This document shows, piece by piece, positions 21,637 through 33,607 of a stretch of 64,000 bases of DNA. Positions within the stretch are counted from its first letter, which is position 1. Each line of letters begins with the position of its first letter. Origin of the DNA: Adiantum capillus-veneris (taxonomy: Eukaryota > Streptophyta > Polypodiopsida > Polypodiales > Pteridaceae); NCBI GenBank assembly GCA_014529385.2, contig CM043959.1:47929928-47993927 (forward strand), in the 5' to 3' direction. A model generated the notes under the pieces. The model was not told the origin of the DNA. It did no database searches and saw nothing but the letters and a program-made list of their open reading frames with translations. The translations under genes were made by a program, and so were the position numbers.

Positions 21637-24607
21637 TGTAAGTCATGCAACCACCCCTTTTGGACTCTTCTCAGCGACACTCGCCCACCATTCCCTCATA
21701 TTTTTTTATGGCTCTCAATCACCAGCTAGTCAAAACCAAACCTTACTCCCTCTCTTTCTCCACTCCCTGTGGCTGGCGTCTACCAACCCACCCATGCAGT
21801 ACCTATCGCATGGTACGCATCCCGGTTCCCACACCCACACAACAACCGGCCGTCTCTCTGATCAGTCTCTCTCTCTGCAGCCCCACCAAACAAAGTTTCT
21901 CTCTCTCCTTCTCACTCCTCGTTCCTGGACCCAGCCACCATGCACACTTTCAAATGGCTATGAGGACTTGAAGTCCAGAAGCAGGGAATCATGGCTCTTC
22001 CAGTATGCTTCAAGATCCTACATTTGGGTCAAGACGGCTAGACTTCATCGTACGTAGACTCAGCGACAGCATGAGGGGTGACAAGGCCGAGTTGCCAGGT
22101 GCAAGCATATGCATTTCTCGATCGAGCTATACGCATGATGATGAAGGACGGTCTGCCTATTGCTTCGACAGGAAGCCAAGCCAGAGGAACCACTGTAGAG
22201 GAATACCAGTCGTGGGAAGAAGAGGCAGAGAGCTCATCAGGATTCACATGACCGAGGTCACTGTCGCCAATATGTAGACCGTGAGGGATCGAGCTGGGTT
22301 GGTGGCACCTGCTGCCATCATGAATATTTTGCAATGGGGTCATAAATATGGGACTGCAGGAAAATGGGTAGCAATGAAGCTCTCACAATGTCAAGCACTA
22401 CTAGTAGCTATCAGTGAGTAGTTTCAGTGGTCGTCCACCATTGATGCTAACTCTGTTTTATTAAGGTGGCGATAAGGCCTTGACCTCCATGACATGGTCA
22501 ACCGTGCAGTCCCTTGGTTGCCGCCAGTGCAGCCCGGTAGGCTATAGGGGTTTGGAGCTCGAGAATGTTGTTGTCGTTGCTTTGGTTAGTACAGTAGCAC
22601 AGGCGAGTTTACAACTGCAGTATCAATGACAGCATAAAAAAAAAGCAGTCGAGGTAGTGCAGCAAAAGCACATCATCTACTCTAATTGCAATTGAAAGCA
22701 GATTTTTTTTCTTTTCTTTTCTTTTCTTTTCTTTCGAGAGAGTGTCTGTGTTTCACTCGTTTTGCGACCTTATATTGGCAAGAGTGAGCTCAGCTCTCCT
22801 GAATATAACCAATGCCTACGCCATCTTTCTTGAAGGTCAAGGTAGATGCTTGCGAGTGCTTGTCGTCGGACACTATATTTCCGTGGGACACTACATTTCC
22901 TCGGTTTATTCCCACGATAGTCTGCCTTGAATTCTTCTTCTACTTCTCTTTCTTTATGGGCATTAACTAGATCTTCACATTTTTGGGACTTGATGCACTC
23001 GTCCTCTCTTCGCACTCTCACATATTTACGCCTATTATAGCAATTACATAGATTCTTCTGCATAAGATATCATGATTCAAATTATATTATATTTGCTTCT
23101 CCTCGTGATAATTTGATGAAAAATGATATTCCTCTCCCTTGAGGTAAGTATAAAGTTTACTAGAATCATGCTTCCGTATTACAATCGTATTCATTATATT
23201 GTTGGTCTTTCCACTTGTACTAGTCAAGATTGAACAATTACGCTCTTTCTTGGGTATCCTCGGGCATTCACGGTGATGATTTTACTAAGATCCATTGTTT
23301 TGATAATTGACGTCAATCATGTTTTTTTTTCTTTTTGACAGTTATGCAACATATAATAATCCACTAATTGCATTTTTTTAAAAAAGGTATTAAAAAAAAA
23401 AAGATAGAGAATGCGTATCTCCCTGGTACATGAACAACACGAAAGGCATGGTTCATATATAATTTGGGCACTAGTGTCATACACTACCCACCCTTAGAAT
23501 TGCAACTTATCCGGAGCAACTTTGTTCATTTTAGTTGAACATGGTCATTGAGTTTAAAGCAGTTTTTCGATGAAACTTTCAACCAAATTAAGTGCTTCCA
23601 AACTATCTGAGCACAAGTTGCCCCACAACTTATACTCATACACTCGATAAGTTCTTCCTATTGGTATTAAAATGTTCATAATTGTGTTCTATGTTCATTT
23701 AGCATTCTTTTCAAATGAATCTACCTAAATTTAATTACACAAACTCTTTGTGCATTATATTTTTACTTTTAATGTCAATGGTAAGCAAATATATCACACA
23801 TTCATGATGTCAACTTCTCACTGTCACCATGTCATGTCCCTTATATGTCTATCACTATGATTGTTCCCATTTCGTACAAATTCGCTCATGTATTATCAAT
23901 TTTAAAATCAATAGCCTCAAGATATTCCACCTTTTGGCCACGTAAATTTAGTGTACGATTAGATTGTTGTTGAATTTAACACAAAGTCGTTTTTAGTGCT
24001 TTGTTTTTTAGAAAAGTTTTGCAGATAAATCTAAATACAATGTCCTCAAGCTCCAGGTATGACATTTCTTAATGCATTTTGATAATACCCCTCTTGAGAC
24101 ATCATTACAATTCTCTCTGATAAGTAAAATCTCTCTATGTATCTTTAGACCTACAAGTAACATTATCTAATTCACCACAAGTACTTATCCCGTCTCTTCT
24201 CTTATCTTCGCCCTTCCAAATTCCCCCACCCTTCACCACATCTCCTTACGTGAAAATCCTCTAGTTTCATAGTGATTTGATAAATTAATATTTATTACAT
24301 TTGATTTCTTTTAAGTGAGTATTTTGCAGATATTCTCACACCCCTATAGATACCCAAGCAATGTTATTGCAACAACATTAAATTTTTTAGATTCTCCCTT
24401 ACTTGTTTCCATTATGCTGTAAAATCCATTGTTTTAATGTCATTGATTGAACTCTTTTTGAGATGACTTGTCATACCACTACTTACATGAGCTCAGTTGG
24501 TGTGCGATGATCACTAACACATTCCAGTCTCTTCTAATTTTATATTAAAATGGTCATTTAATTTTCACTTTTATGCCATGTCTAGTCCATTGGTCACCAC
24601 AGGCACA

Positions 24608-24799
24608 TAGATTCACCGATTTAGGCAATGTGTCAATACTCATCTTGGTGCAGATCCGCCGATTTAGGCAGCACATTGAACATTACAGATTCATGAATTT
24701 TAAACAATACCAAATACAGATTCGCCGATTTAGGCAGTATTAGTGCAGATTCGTCGATTTAGGCAGCAGGTCGAGTGTAGATTCGTCGGTTTAGGCAAC
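24608..24799 (+). repeat. Short dispersed repeat, consensus CAGATTCGYCGATTTAGGCA
   Basis: Five good copies begin at about 24,608, 24,651, 24,717, 24,745 and 24,778, with a degenerate sixth near 24,685. Spacing is irregular (28-66 bp). It lies about 420 bp before the 3' LTR. Confidence 0.85.
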
Positions 24800-25222
24800 A
24801 CCGACCACAAAATCATGCTACAGTGAATGGCCACCACTGTAACTGGTATGATTTTGTTACCCAGGTACATAATGAAAGATCTTTTGGATTTGGAACTGGC
24901 ATATGATGATTTTTTGTCGCGACAGTATTTATGGAATTGGACTTGAGATTGATGAGATCAATGGATTATTGAATGATGAGTGTGACCAATGATATCCTAA
25001 TTCACCAGGGTATGACATATACTGCTTATTTTAGTGGTATGGGACACTAGAATGGGTAGTATGTGGATGAAGGCAGGCATAAGCTAATGTTGTTTAGTTT
25101 CATAAATTTTTCTTTTATTATGTGATGTTTTGACACAACATACTAATCACTGTTTTTGACAAGTATTGTTTGTAGATTTTTATCTTCGCAACTGAGGACA
25201 GTTGCTTTCCAACGAAGAGGTA

Positions 25223-25699
25223 TGTCATAGAATTGACATTTTACTATTTATTGCAGCTGACAGGTGGAAAAGACTAGACCCAGCTTGGCCTATGAAAATG
25301 TATTTGTATATCATGTACATTTTACTATTCAAGTGCTCTTTTATGAGCTTTGGCCATTTATGACCGGCCGGCCAGTTTGTAACCAATTTGACCATTCAAG
25401 AAATCTATAAAAAAAATATGTGCAAGAGGGAAATGGTCACTCTTGCACGGGGGGAGATTGCACCTAGTGTCTGTGTACTTCTTCTCTTCTCTCCCCTCTT
25501 CTCTCTCACCGTGCCGACGTAGCACTCTGCTCTAGGAGGTGCGCCTGCACGTGCTCGCTTACTCTCTCCCGCTCTCTGTCTCTCTCTATTTGTGATTATG
25601 CGTCTATGTGGTTGCCAGGTATGTAGATTAGTCTGTTTATGGTTTGTAGTATGCTATTTCAGATATTTTGTAGGGAACTCCATGCCTCCAGCTGTAGCA
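25223..25699 (+). repeat. 3' LTR of the LARD-like element
   Basis: TGTCATAGAATTGAC to GCTGTAGCA, followed by the second GATTA. Differs from the 5' LTR by only scattered substitutions and one-base indels. Confidence 0.92.
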
Positions 25700-25704
25700 G
25701 ATTA

Positions 25705-26516
25705 GACAAGTCTAATTCTTCTTGATTCCTACCATTTACACTTGATGAAACATTAGGATCGTTTAGGGACTCTTTGACAAAAATCATGTATGCAAAAACT
25801 GAGCTCTTCACTGATTTATCAAAACCAGGAGGATTTACAAGTGGTATAGTACGACCACACTCACTAGCATCTATATATATGTTCTTTCCCTTATAGGTGA
25901 AGTAGATTCCTCTTTCAGGGAACTTCATGTTGGCAGCCATGCAATCAAACCATGGCTCCCCTAGGATATCATCCTCGTGTTGGAGAGGAGAGATGAAAAA
26001 GTCTTCTTCGTTAACATAGCTTCGAACGTGAAGCCTCAACTTCCCAATCAAGGGAGTAATGGAGGCTTGTTGTCCCTTTAAAGCTTTGTCAGTCGTTACA
26101 ATATCTCCCATGTCAAAAGCTTGAATGCCCAACTTGGTGGCCAACTTCATTGATATGAAGTTGTGAGTAGAGAGAGGGTCAAACAAAATGAGGGCATCAT
26201 GCTCCCTCACCTTTCTCCAAGCATTAGAGAGAGATGATCCTTTGAAATGAGCATCATATTTTGGAGCTTCGATGGTGGAAGCCCTAGGAGTCTCATTGCG
26301 AGCATTTTTCTTGGGGCAAGAACGATAGCCATGTCCTTGCTCCCCACACTTAAAACACTTATGGTCCTTGCAGAAAGATTCAAGCTCTTCAAGAGAGAGT
26401 TTGTTTTTGCCTTTGTAAACTCCCTTCTCCTTGGACCAATTGTTGCTGGAAGTACCTTGCGAAGAATTTTGGGCATTAACTTTCCCATTTGCATCATTTT
26501 TGTCTTTGTTTTCCAT
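25705..26516 (-). pseudogene. C2 gag zinc knuckle and retropepsin
   Basis: Open minus-strand frame of about 270 codons. CFKCGEQGHGYRSCPKK is a CCHC zinc knuckle (RNA binding by nucleocapsid). It is followed by a protease domain with LILFDPLSTHNFISMKLA at the active-site position and DDILGEPWFD as the distal motif. The catalytic triad reads D-P-L instead of D-S-G, so the protease is probably dead although the frame is open. It continues into RT on the far side of the LARD-like insertion. Confidence 0.85.
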
Positions 26517-28038
26517 GGGCTTGACATTCTATCTAGTCCCTTGTTGGAAATTGATGCGTGAAGCAACCATGGTGTGATGGATTACTTCAATGATACAACT
26601 AGGCCGTTAAGAGTTGACATAATAGGCCATCTCTTCATGTAATCTAGCAAAAAATTGTTGCTTTTGCTTGGCGAAGTCTATCTTTTGGAAGCCAGATGTA
26701 AATCCCAAATCTTTTCTCCATATTTGTGGATAAACCGTTGAGAGAGAAGATTCAAACTGCACCATTCGGTAAACACTTTGTTCTTTGCATCGCTTGTTGC
26801 AAGGAATTTCTTCATGATGGAAACTTGTAGAGTTCTCCATGTGTTTGGGGATTTGCCATTGCCACAAAGGCTAGCCCACCATTGACGAGATGATTTCTAG
26901 AAGTGCATAGCTACATGGAATAGCTTGGAGGACTCCATGAAGACCTCGTCTCCAAAGGCCGCATTAAATTGCTGGATGAAGGCCAATACTTTGTTGGTGG
27001 CACCAAAGGTGCCATCATAGGTGAGAAAAGAGGTACTCTTTCCTCCCTCTTTGAAATTCTTGAGCTTTTTTTACCTTCACCATGCAGGGTATCATTTGCG
27101 ATGTCCTCCCCTCTTGTATTCTCTAGGAGAATAGCCATATATTTCATCGAAAGAGGAGGAAGGTGCAAAAGATGGAGAAGAGGGTGATCTCTTTGTTACC
27201 CTTTTCTTACTTTGTTTCCTCTCTCCCCTTTCAAAATGTTGAGGAGAAGGACTGTGTGTTGATCTTTTCCTCTTGGGAGGATTTGGCGTTTGTCTAGATC
27301 GACGTCTATGTAGGAGCCACATCTTTAGAGGAACTTCATTAGGCAAAATTTGGACTCACAAAGGGGCCCTTTAAGGAGTTTGACTTTACCTCTCTCTAGC
27401 AAAACAGGTGCATGGATAAATTTTTGCAAACAAACTCCAAAGTTGGCAGAGGCTTGATAGTTAGAATGTCCTCTTCAAGCTCTATCTACTGATATATAGC
27501 ACGCATTGAGATTCCTCATATTTCAAAAGATTCTTTTTTTGATTCACCTATGATGTGACAACTTTGTCGGAATCTTGGTGTGGTATATATCAGTAGTTAG
27601 AGCTTGAAGAGGACATTATAATTGTCAAACCTCCACCAACTTTGAAGTTCGTTTTCTAAAATTTATCCATGCACACGTTTTGGTAGAGAGAGGTAAAGTC
27701 AAACTCCTTAAAGGGCTCCTTTGTGAGTCCAAATTTTGCCTAATGAAAGTTTCATCGCTTTCTCGCTCTTTGGATTCCTCTTCTTGTATGGGAGAGAGTC
27801 TTCTTTTGGGGGTTTCTTCAAGATGCCTCCTAAGCTCTCTCTCTTCTTGGAGAGGAAGGGAAATCCAATAACCGTGAAGCTATTGAGTAACTTTGTCTTG
27901 CAAAGCAGGGTTGCCCATAGCTTGCTACAACCTAGTAAGAAGATAATTGACAAGCATGGGGGCATCATCATTAGCACCTTTATGTGCAAAATCAAAGCTA
28001 TCAATGTTCATTCTACTCTCTTGGTTATTGTCAGCCAT
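26517..28038 (-). pseudogene. C2 gag (capsid and basic Ser-rich N-terminal region), decayed
   Basis: ATG at 28,038 (MADNNQ..., then APMLVNYLLTRL and QAMGNPALQ after a stop), closely matching the N-terminus of element C. Then a Pro/Ser/Lys-rich region (PPKRKRSTHSPSPQ) and capsid-like fragments (26,607-27,168). Several frameshifts, and a 160-bp inverted repeat sits inside the coding part. Confidence 0.75.
27335..27746. repeat. Foldback: about 163-bp inverted arms, 84-bp spacer, inside C2 gag
   Basis: 27,335-27,499 and 27,584-27,746 are inverted copies (both contain CTTTAAGGAGTTTGACTTTA, one on each strand) with roughly 85-90 percent identity by eye. The arm next to gag is coding sequence of C2, so the other arm is an inverted duplicate of it. 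Confidence 0.88.
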
Positions 28039-28521
28039 GTTAAAAAAAAATTGTGTACTTACTTATTGTATGCTTTGGCAATTCAAAATCTTAGTTGCCA
28101 CTCCTTTTAGCCTTTGAAAATTGGCTCTTATGTATCTACACCCACCACGACTCGATGTGGTTAATTATAGAGAGTAGTGGAGTGGGTCTAATATTGCAAA
28201 ATTACCAAGGGCTAGCTCCTTTCAGAGTTCTTATGGCTTAATAATGGTAAAGACATAGGCAAGTCTAAAAAGATCCCATTATTAAGTCCAAGGATCTTGA
28301 GGTGTGCACCATATCCCACATAGGCAAGTCTAAAAAGATCCCATTATTAAATCCAAAGATCTTGAGGTGTGCACCATATCCCACATAGTGGGCTCAACAA
28401 AACTGAAAATAGATCCCAACCCCAGCTAACCGAATATAATTAATAAAATCAACCATTTATAGGCTAGTTAAGGACCTCTCTTCTTAAGCAAGGAAAGAGA
28501 AACCAAATTCTCTGATACGAA
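28039..28521 (-). other. C2 leader with PBS and a 65-bp tandem duplication
   Basis: Untranslated leader. PBS at 28,510-28,520 (minus strand TCGTATCAGAG, one change from the tRNA-Met complement). A 65-bp unit is tandemly doubled at 28,256-28,320 and 28,321-28,385; the D1 copy at about 7,500 has it once. Confidence 0.8.
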
Positions 28522-28756
28522 TGTAAGGAAATGGCCTATTAACTTTGAGAGTCAAGGAAATTAGAGAAAGTACTTTTGGGAAATTACTGTGAGAGCATGG
28601 AGGGTGAACTTAATTGATGGTAGCAACATAAACATAGCATGTAGTTAACTGGCATGAAAAATACTTTTGCAAGAGAGAGATTTTAGAAAACATGACAATA
28701 GTTGAGGACCGGATTTATGTGGAGCCCGTCCCCCCTCCAATAGGTCTCCAATTTTT
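28522..28756 (-). repeat. Partial 5' LTR of C2
   Basis: TGTAAGGAAATGGCC start beside the PBS; about 235 bp remain, ending at the same join to + strand RT as in D1. Related to the 1.5-kb LTRs of element C. Confidence 0.75.
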
Positions 28757-29012
28757 CAACCCACAATTTCTTTGAAGCTTGATGCTAAGCCAAGCAAGCA
28801 ACACCCATATACTTACAATGAAACCTTTTCTTAGAAGATTAAGGAAGAGACTGATAAGCTAAAGGAAGTTGAGTTCATTTAGGAAATTGAGCACACAGAT
28901 TGTAAATCCCAGATTGTAGTAGTATTTAGGAAGAATGGTAAGTTGAGAGTGTGCATAAATCTCAAAACGCAACAACTATCCTCTTCCCATTACTGATCAT
29001 GTCTTGGAACGA
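28757..29012 (+). pseudogene. B2 RT, N-terminal fragment
   Basis: PSKQHPYTYNETF, KNGKLRVCIN and related blocks with stops. The frame is cut at 29,012 by an insert and resumes at about 30,629-30,690 and 32,260. Confidence 0.8.
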
Positions 29013-30628
29013 TGGTGCAGCCAAATCTTGTCTACCCATTGAGAAGCCAGAAGCAGGTATATGGAACTAAGCAGGATGATGGTGGTATGCTTGAGCCTCT
29101 CCTAGATGCAATAGGGAGGAGGCAACCTTGGGATATGTATGCCAAATTAGGCATTTAACAGGTTGAATATGGTTCAGAAGCTTTAATGGTCAAAGTGCTT
29201 AAGGATTCTAAAGATCGATGGGTTTTTCCATCAGGTGGTGCCATGTGTGCAGAATGGTTGCTCAAGCTCAGAGAGTTTAAATTTTTTAATGTGCTTGAAG
29301 TCAAGTAGGCTGCATCTTGTCCATCCGAGGCTATTGCAAGCGGGTACGACTCAAAATTTATGACAATTGGAATACTCTCGACGAGCTCGCTAGGACGGCA
29401 TGTCTATGGTGTGAAAGGAGGCTAAGCAAATAAATTTTTTTATGTTAAAGCTGGAGTTGGTATAAGAAAAAACTAACGAGCAGGGTTGCATGCCAGCAAG
29501 GTGGCGCAAATTGCACTGCAGAACGACTAGTTGGATAGGAAGATGGGGCGGCAGTTGCATGCAAGCCAGGAGTTACAGGGGGAGCGACCGATAACGAGGT
29601 CGCTATTGGCCAAGGAGCATGGGAGGAAAGCCATGAGCTAGCGGAGTGGTGGTCTCAAGCAGGGCTTGTTGAAGCCCAGCCAGTACTCACAAGGGAGAGG
29701 AGGAGCTCGGCTGCAGTAGACAGAGCCGCCAAGCAAGGGCAGTGTGTAGAAGTCGCCAAGGGCCAGTGAGCATGGTGGGTAAAGCCTGAGGAAGGAGGAG
29801 GGCCAGAGGGCCGCGAGCAGAAGGAGCCAAGGGCTGCAAAAGAGAGTGGGCCTGCTACAGAGAGCCAAGGAGTTGGGGCCTTTGAGGGCTGAGGTTCGTC
29901 ATTGATTGGGGACAAGAGCTATAGAGAGAAGACCAGGGTCGAGTTGGAGGCTACTCTAGAAGGCCACCAATAGCTGCGTGGAACGGGACTGATAACTTCA
30001 AGAGAGGCCGTACAATAGATGACATGGGAGTGCTGTAGAGGAGGGGAGGCATAGCTACATGGTGTGTGAAACATAGCACTGCAAAGGGCTCATGTGAAGT
30101 GGCACCAATTGGAAACCCAAAGAGCAAGCCCGTGAGCAGTTTATATGGAGGAGCCACCGTTACAAACTGAGTTGCCATCATGAAATAGCCAGGGAGCTTC
30201 GCCATGAGTATTTTAAGAGACCAGACGAGCTGCAAAGGTTCTCGCCATATCAAATGGGGAGGGCAAAAGACAAAGAAGGTGCGAGTCGAACCAGCATCAA
30301 AAGGGAGAATCACAGGCATGCATGGAGTATCATCATTGTTTGTCCTATTTTGGAAACGTCTACCTTGATATTGGTCCAGCCGGTTCTCAAATCAATGTCA
30401 ATTTTCTCTCTAGCTATTGTATTTGGTGTGTCGAGTATATGAACAATTGTCGGGTGGATATTGGTGTGTGCGCACTTACGGATGGTTGGGTATGGGGAGA
30501 GACAACTGTTGTTAGCAGATTGCATCTTTGTGAGTATGTTAAATAGGGGATAGGGGTGCTGTGAAATCACTGGGCTATCGAGAGGCACTCACTGAGTGTG
30601 CTGGTGGTTTGCTCATTTCCCCCTTTCC
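29013..30628. mobile_element. 1.6-kb insertion of unknown type in B2 RT
   Basis: Absent from duplicate copy 1, which reads CTTGGAACGAGTAGCGGG. Here that target is split, with AACGA on the left (29,008-29,012) and AACAA on the right (30,629-30,633): a 5-bp duplication with one CpG-type change. The insert is GC-rich in its middle. Long frames at 29,638-29,915 show no domain. No LTR or inverted repeat recognised. Confidence 0.55.
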
Positions 30629-30690
30629 AACAAGTAGCGGGTAAGCAAGAATACAGCTTCTTGGACGGATTTTCAAGTTATAACCAATTG

Positions 30691-32259
30691 TGTAGCATTT
30701 AATGGCCTAAAAACTTGTGTGTAGCGGAAATTAGCATGAACATAGTGGGCATTTCATTAGAATAGATTCCTAATGAGAATTACAAGAGTGCTTGGGTGGA
30801 GAGAGCAACAAAAAGCATAACACCTAGTTAGATAGCATGAACAATACTTTCAAAAGAGAGAGAAATTAAGCTATTGACAACAGTTGAGGACCGGATTTGC
30901 ATGGAGCCGGTCCCCCCTCCAAAAGGCTTTGTATTATGGTTTCTCCCATCAAGAGAGACATTGTACAATACAATTTTTTGTGTTCCTTCAAGACTAGCTA
31001 GTGCAATGAAGATGAAAGCTTCATGCACTAAGCAAAACACTTAGCAAACACAACATCAATTATCCCCGGTCTCAGACCCAAGACCTCACACACCTTCGAA
31101 GATGGCACACACCTTCGAAGATGGTGAGAGCTAGCAGGGTATGAGAGTAGATTGAGAGGAAGGAGTATCTTACGAGAAAGATGTACATCAGATCCTCACA
31201 TAATCACTCATATTAGCATAGCTTAGCTTAGTAATTAGCATGGTAGAGGAGATGAGCATGCATTGAAGCTTGGCTCTTGGTTGGATTTGCATCCACATGC
31301 CAAGAGTGTGTCGATGTAGGCTTCTATCTCACAAGCTTGGGAAGAGATGGTCTTTTTCTTGCTTCTCACATAGAGTGTGTGACAGTGTGTGATAATGGCT
31401 TGCAAAAATCAGCCCTCTCTCTCTCTTGGGCGAGCCCTCTTGCTAATTGCTCTTGCTATCCTCCCATTGGACCTCCCCAGGGGTAGCCAATGACTATTAA
31501 GCAGCATAAGTGATAGCCTTCTAAGATGTGTCTCCCTTTCCCCTTTTGTGAGAGATTTAGGTAATTTAATAATTCAACTAAACTCATTGAAACCCTTTGC
31601 CTCCTGGCCAATAGGAATCAGGCAAGCCATTGGGCTGCTGAATGCTCATTGGACCCCTTGGAAGACTGTTGAATAGTCTTCTAGAGGACTTAATTCTCAT
31701 TGGTTCTTTTATTAAGTGTTTTTAAAATTAATTAAACTAGATGTACTCTAGCCTAATTCTCATCGGTCCACCTCCGAGGCCATCCAATAGGAATTGGGTA
31801 CACCTTGTGGGCATCTGGCCTAGGGAGCTGACATGTGTCCCTCATTCCCTTTGTGTAAAGGGAGCTTGTGTGTGTGTGTGTGGCTTTCTCTCTCATCCCC
31901 TACATGCTAGGCTCTCCCCCTCCTATGTAGGGATGTGCAAAGACTTTTTTGGACACACAAAGCATCCAATTCCCCTATGCGTAACCTTTGGACACAACCT
32001 TTGAATTTTGGAACCTTAGCATTTTGGAAGTCTTAATGGGTTGAACCTTAGGGTCTTTTTAGCCCATTGTTGCACATGGCTCTTTTGCAGATGGCCACCC
32101 CTTTGGATACCTATTTTCCCTCCTTTGGATCCTTACTGTGGCCGGTCTGCTAGCTTAACCAATATTCTAGCTTTTTCTCCCCTGGCACTTCCCCATATTA
32201 AATGATCAGTTTAACATGAGAAAATCATTTAAGAGAATTAGATATTGATTATTATGAAA
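30691..32259 (-). repeat. Solo LTR of the element C family, 1,569 bp
   Basis: Matches the C LTRs (57,761-59,268) along its length. Flanked by AATTG on both sides (30,686-30,690 and 32,260-32,264). The empty site is visible at about 8,232-8,250 (TATAACCAATTGGCTATTAA). Solo LTRs form by recombination between the two LTRs of a full element. The outer terminus has changed from CA to AA. Confidence 0.93.
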
Positions 32260-32721
32260 AATTGGCTATTAAACCAAAGGTCAAAATAAAATAGCTTTTG
32301 ATATCAAGTGGGAATTGTTTGCATATCGTGTGATTCCTTTTGGATTGATGAATGCACCTGCCACATTCTAGAGACTCATAACTCATGCTTTCAGAGAATA
32401 CTTGTGTATACTTTTAGAAATCTATATGAATGATTTGTGTGTGCATTCAATGTTGCGTGAAGATCATATAGAGAATCTAAAAAACGTCTTGCATCTATCA
32501 AATTTGCCTTAAACCAAAAAAAAGTGTTTTCATGGTCAGACACGGCTAGCTCTTGGGACCTTAGTATCAACAAACGGAATATCCATGGATAAGGATAAAT
32601 TCAAGGTGATTGTGGATATGTTACGCTAAACAATAGTTAGAGAGGTTTGTGAATACTACATGAAGTTTATCTACATGTATGAAATCTGTGGGACGGGTTT
32701 CTAACCTAACTCCTATCTTAT
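32260..32721 (+). pseudogene. B2 RT, catalytic block
   Basis: Continues the RT: MNAPATF-type motif, then YMNDLCVHS (about 32,418-32,446), where the first catalytic Asp of YMDD has become Asn (GAT to AAT), followed by thumb sequence to 32,721, where the A2 LTR begins. RT is inactive on this ground alone. Confidence 0.85.
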
Positions 32722-33593
32722 TGTAGACATAGCGAGAACCACAAACATTATTGTCAATCCATAGATGAAGCTGACTTGATTAGTGCAGAGAGGCTACAAG
32801 AGGTTGTCAATCTCTTATAAAACAACAGAGGACTCGCATGTAACTCAAGCTACACTCAAATGATCAAAATCACCAAAAGCTAGTCGCTAATCGACAAACA
32901 AATAGTAACGGTAACAGTGTCAAACGACATCTAAACGTTACGAAACTTCTAGGACATGTTTATAAGACCTAAGTACACATGATTATGGTCTCAAATCTCA
33001 CTTTAGGCTAGGAAAAAAATTGCAAGTATTGACAACAGTTAGTTTTTGACCCAGTCGTTTTCAACCCAGAATGCATCTAAATGCTTAGCAATGATGCCCC
33101 AATACCCGCCTATACTGATTTTATGATTTTCTAGCTTAAATTCCTACTTATGATGAAATTAGGCCGCAGGTCGATCACGCCAAAAGCTACAGATTACCAT
33201 GATATGTTTATGTCCATGCATAGAGCTCTTACCTACAGTTGCAACGCAACAAAACAGCACTGCAACGTGACAACCGAGAAGGGAGTAGGAAGCGCAAGAA
33301 GGAGAGAAGTGAGCACCGTTAGCTCAGCCTGTGTTTGTATTATCCAAAACTTACAATATACTTACACAAATGGGATTTTATACCTTAGCCAAGGTTTCTT
33401 CGATCAAAACTAATAATCTGGGAGCTCTAACTAAAGATAAGTTGATACAATCTGGAAGCTTGTAGCACTGGCTCATCAATTACACTCTTTGTCTGGAAAG
33501 TAGGAGTTACAACATTCCCAATTTATCAAAATAATAAGTATTTTTACAATACAAGCTATGAACAATGTTATCTGAATTAGCTTGGTCCTAACA
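32722..33593 (-). repeat. 3' LTR of A2, 872 bp
   Basis: Minus strand TGTTAGGACC to GTCTACA. TATAAAA on the minus strand at 33,376-33,382. It interrupts B2 RT; outer flank CTTAT would be the target duplication, but the 5' LTR partner is missing, so this cannot be confirmed. Confidence 0.88.
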
Positions 33594-33607
33594 TTCCCCC
33601 CCTCCTT
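33594..33607 (-). other. Polypurine tract of A2
   Basis: Minus strand AGGAGGGGGGGGAA immediately before the LTR. Places ORF3 as the last gene of the element. Confidence 0.88.

Larger units (their letters stand above)
20209..25222 (+). other. Internal region of the LARD-like element, no gene seen
   Basis: Open frames here are artefacts of CT repeats or short chance frames. 20,300-21,100 AT-rich; 21,100-22,700 GC-richer with microsatellites; 22,700-24,600 AT-rich with no homology I recognise; 24,600-24,800 short repeats; PPT-like CGAAGAGGTA just before the 3' LTR. Confidence 0.6.
19720..25699 (+). mobile_element. Complete non-coding LTR element (LARD-like), 5,980 bp
   Basis: Two LTRs of 476 and 477 bp that are very similar by eye, a tRNA-Met-type PBS, a short PPT and a 5-bp target duplication GATTA (19,715-19,719 and 25,700-25,704). 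It sits inside C2, whose protein continues on both sides. The 5.0-kb internal region has no gag, protease, RT or integrase, only AT-rich DNA, two long CT runs and short tandem motifs. It would need proteins from another element to move. High LTR similarity suggests one of the younger insertions here. PBS offset (GTGGTATC) is more like Copia elements. Confidence 0.9.

Noticed and set aside
20935-22057. Long open frames across the CT microsatellites
   Set aside because: Leu-Ser or Glu-Arg repeats are automatic products of CT/GA runs; no domain and no conserved ends.
24608-24799. CRISPR-like array
   Set aside because: Only five copies with irregular spacing inside a plant LTR element; no cas genes.
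29638-29915. Two minus-strand frames in the GC-rich 1.6-kb insert
   Set aside because: Short, overlapping, no domain; expected by chance in GC-rich DNA with few stops.
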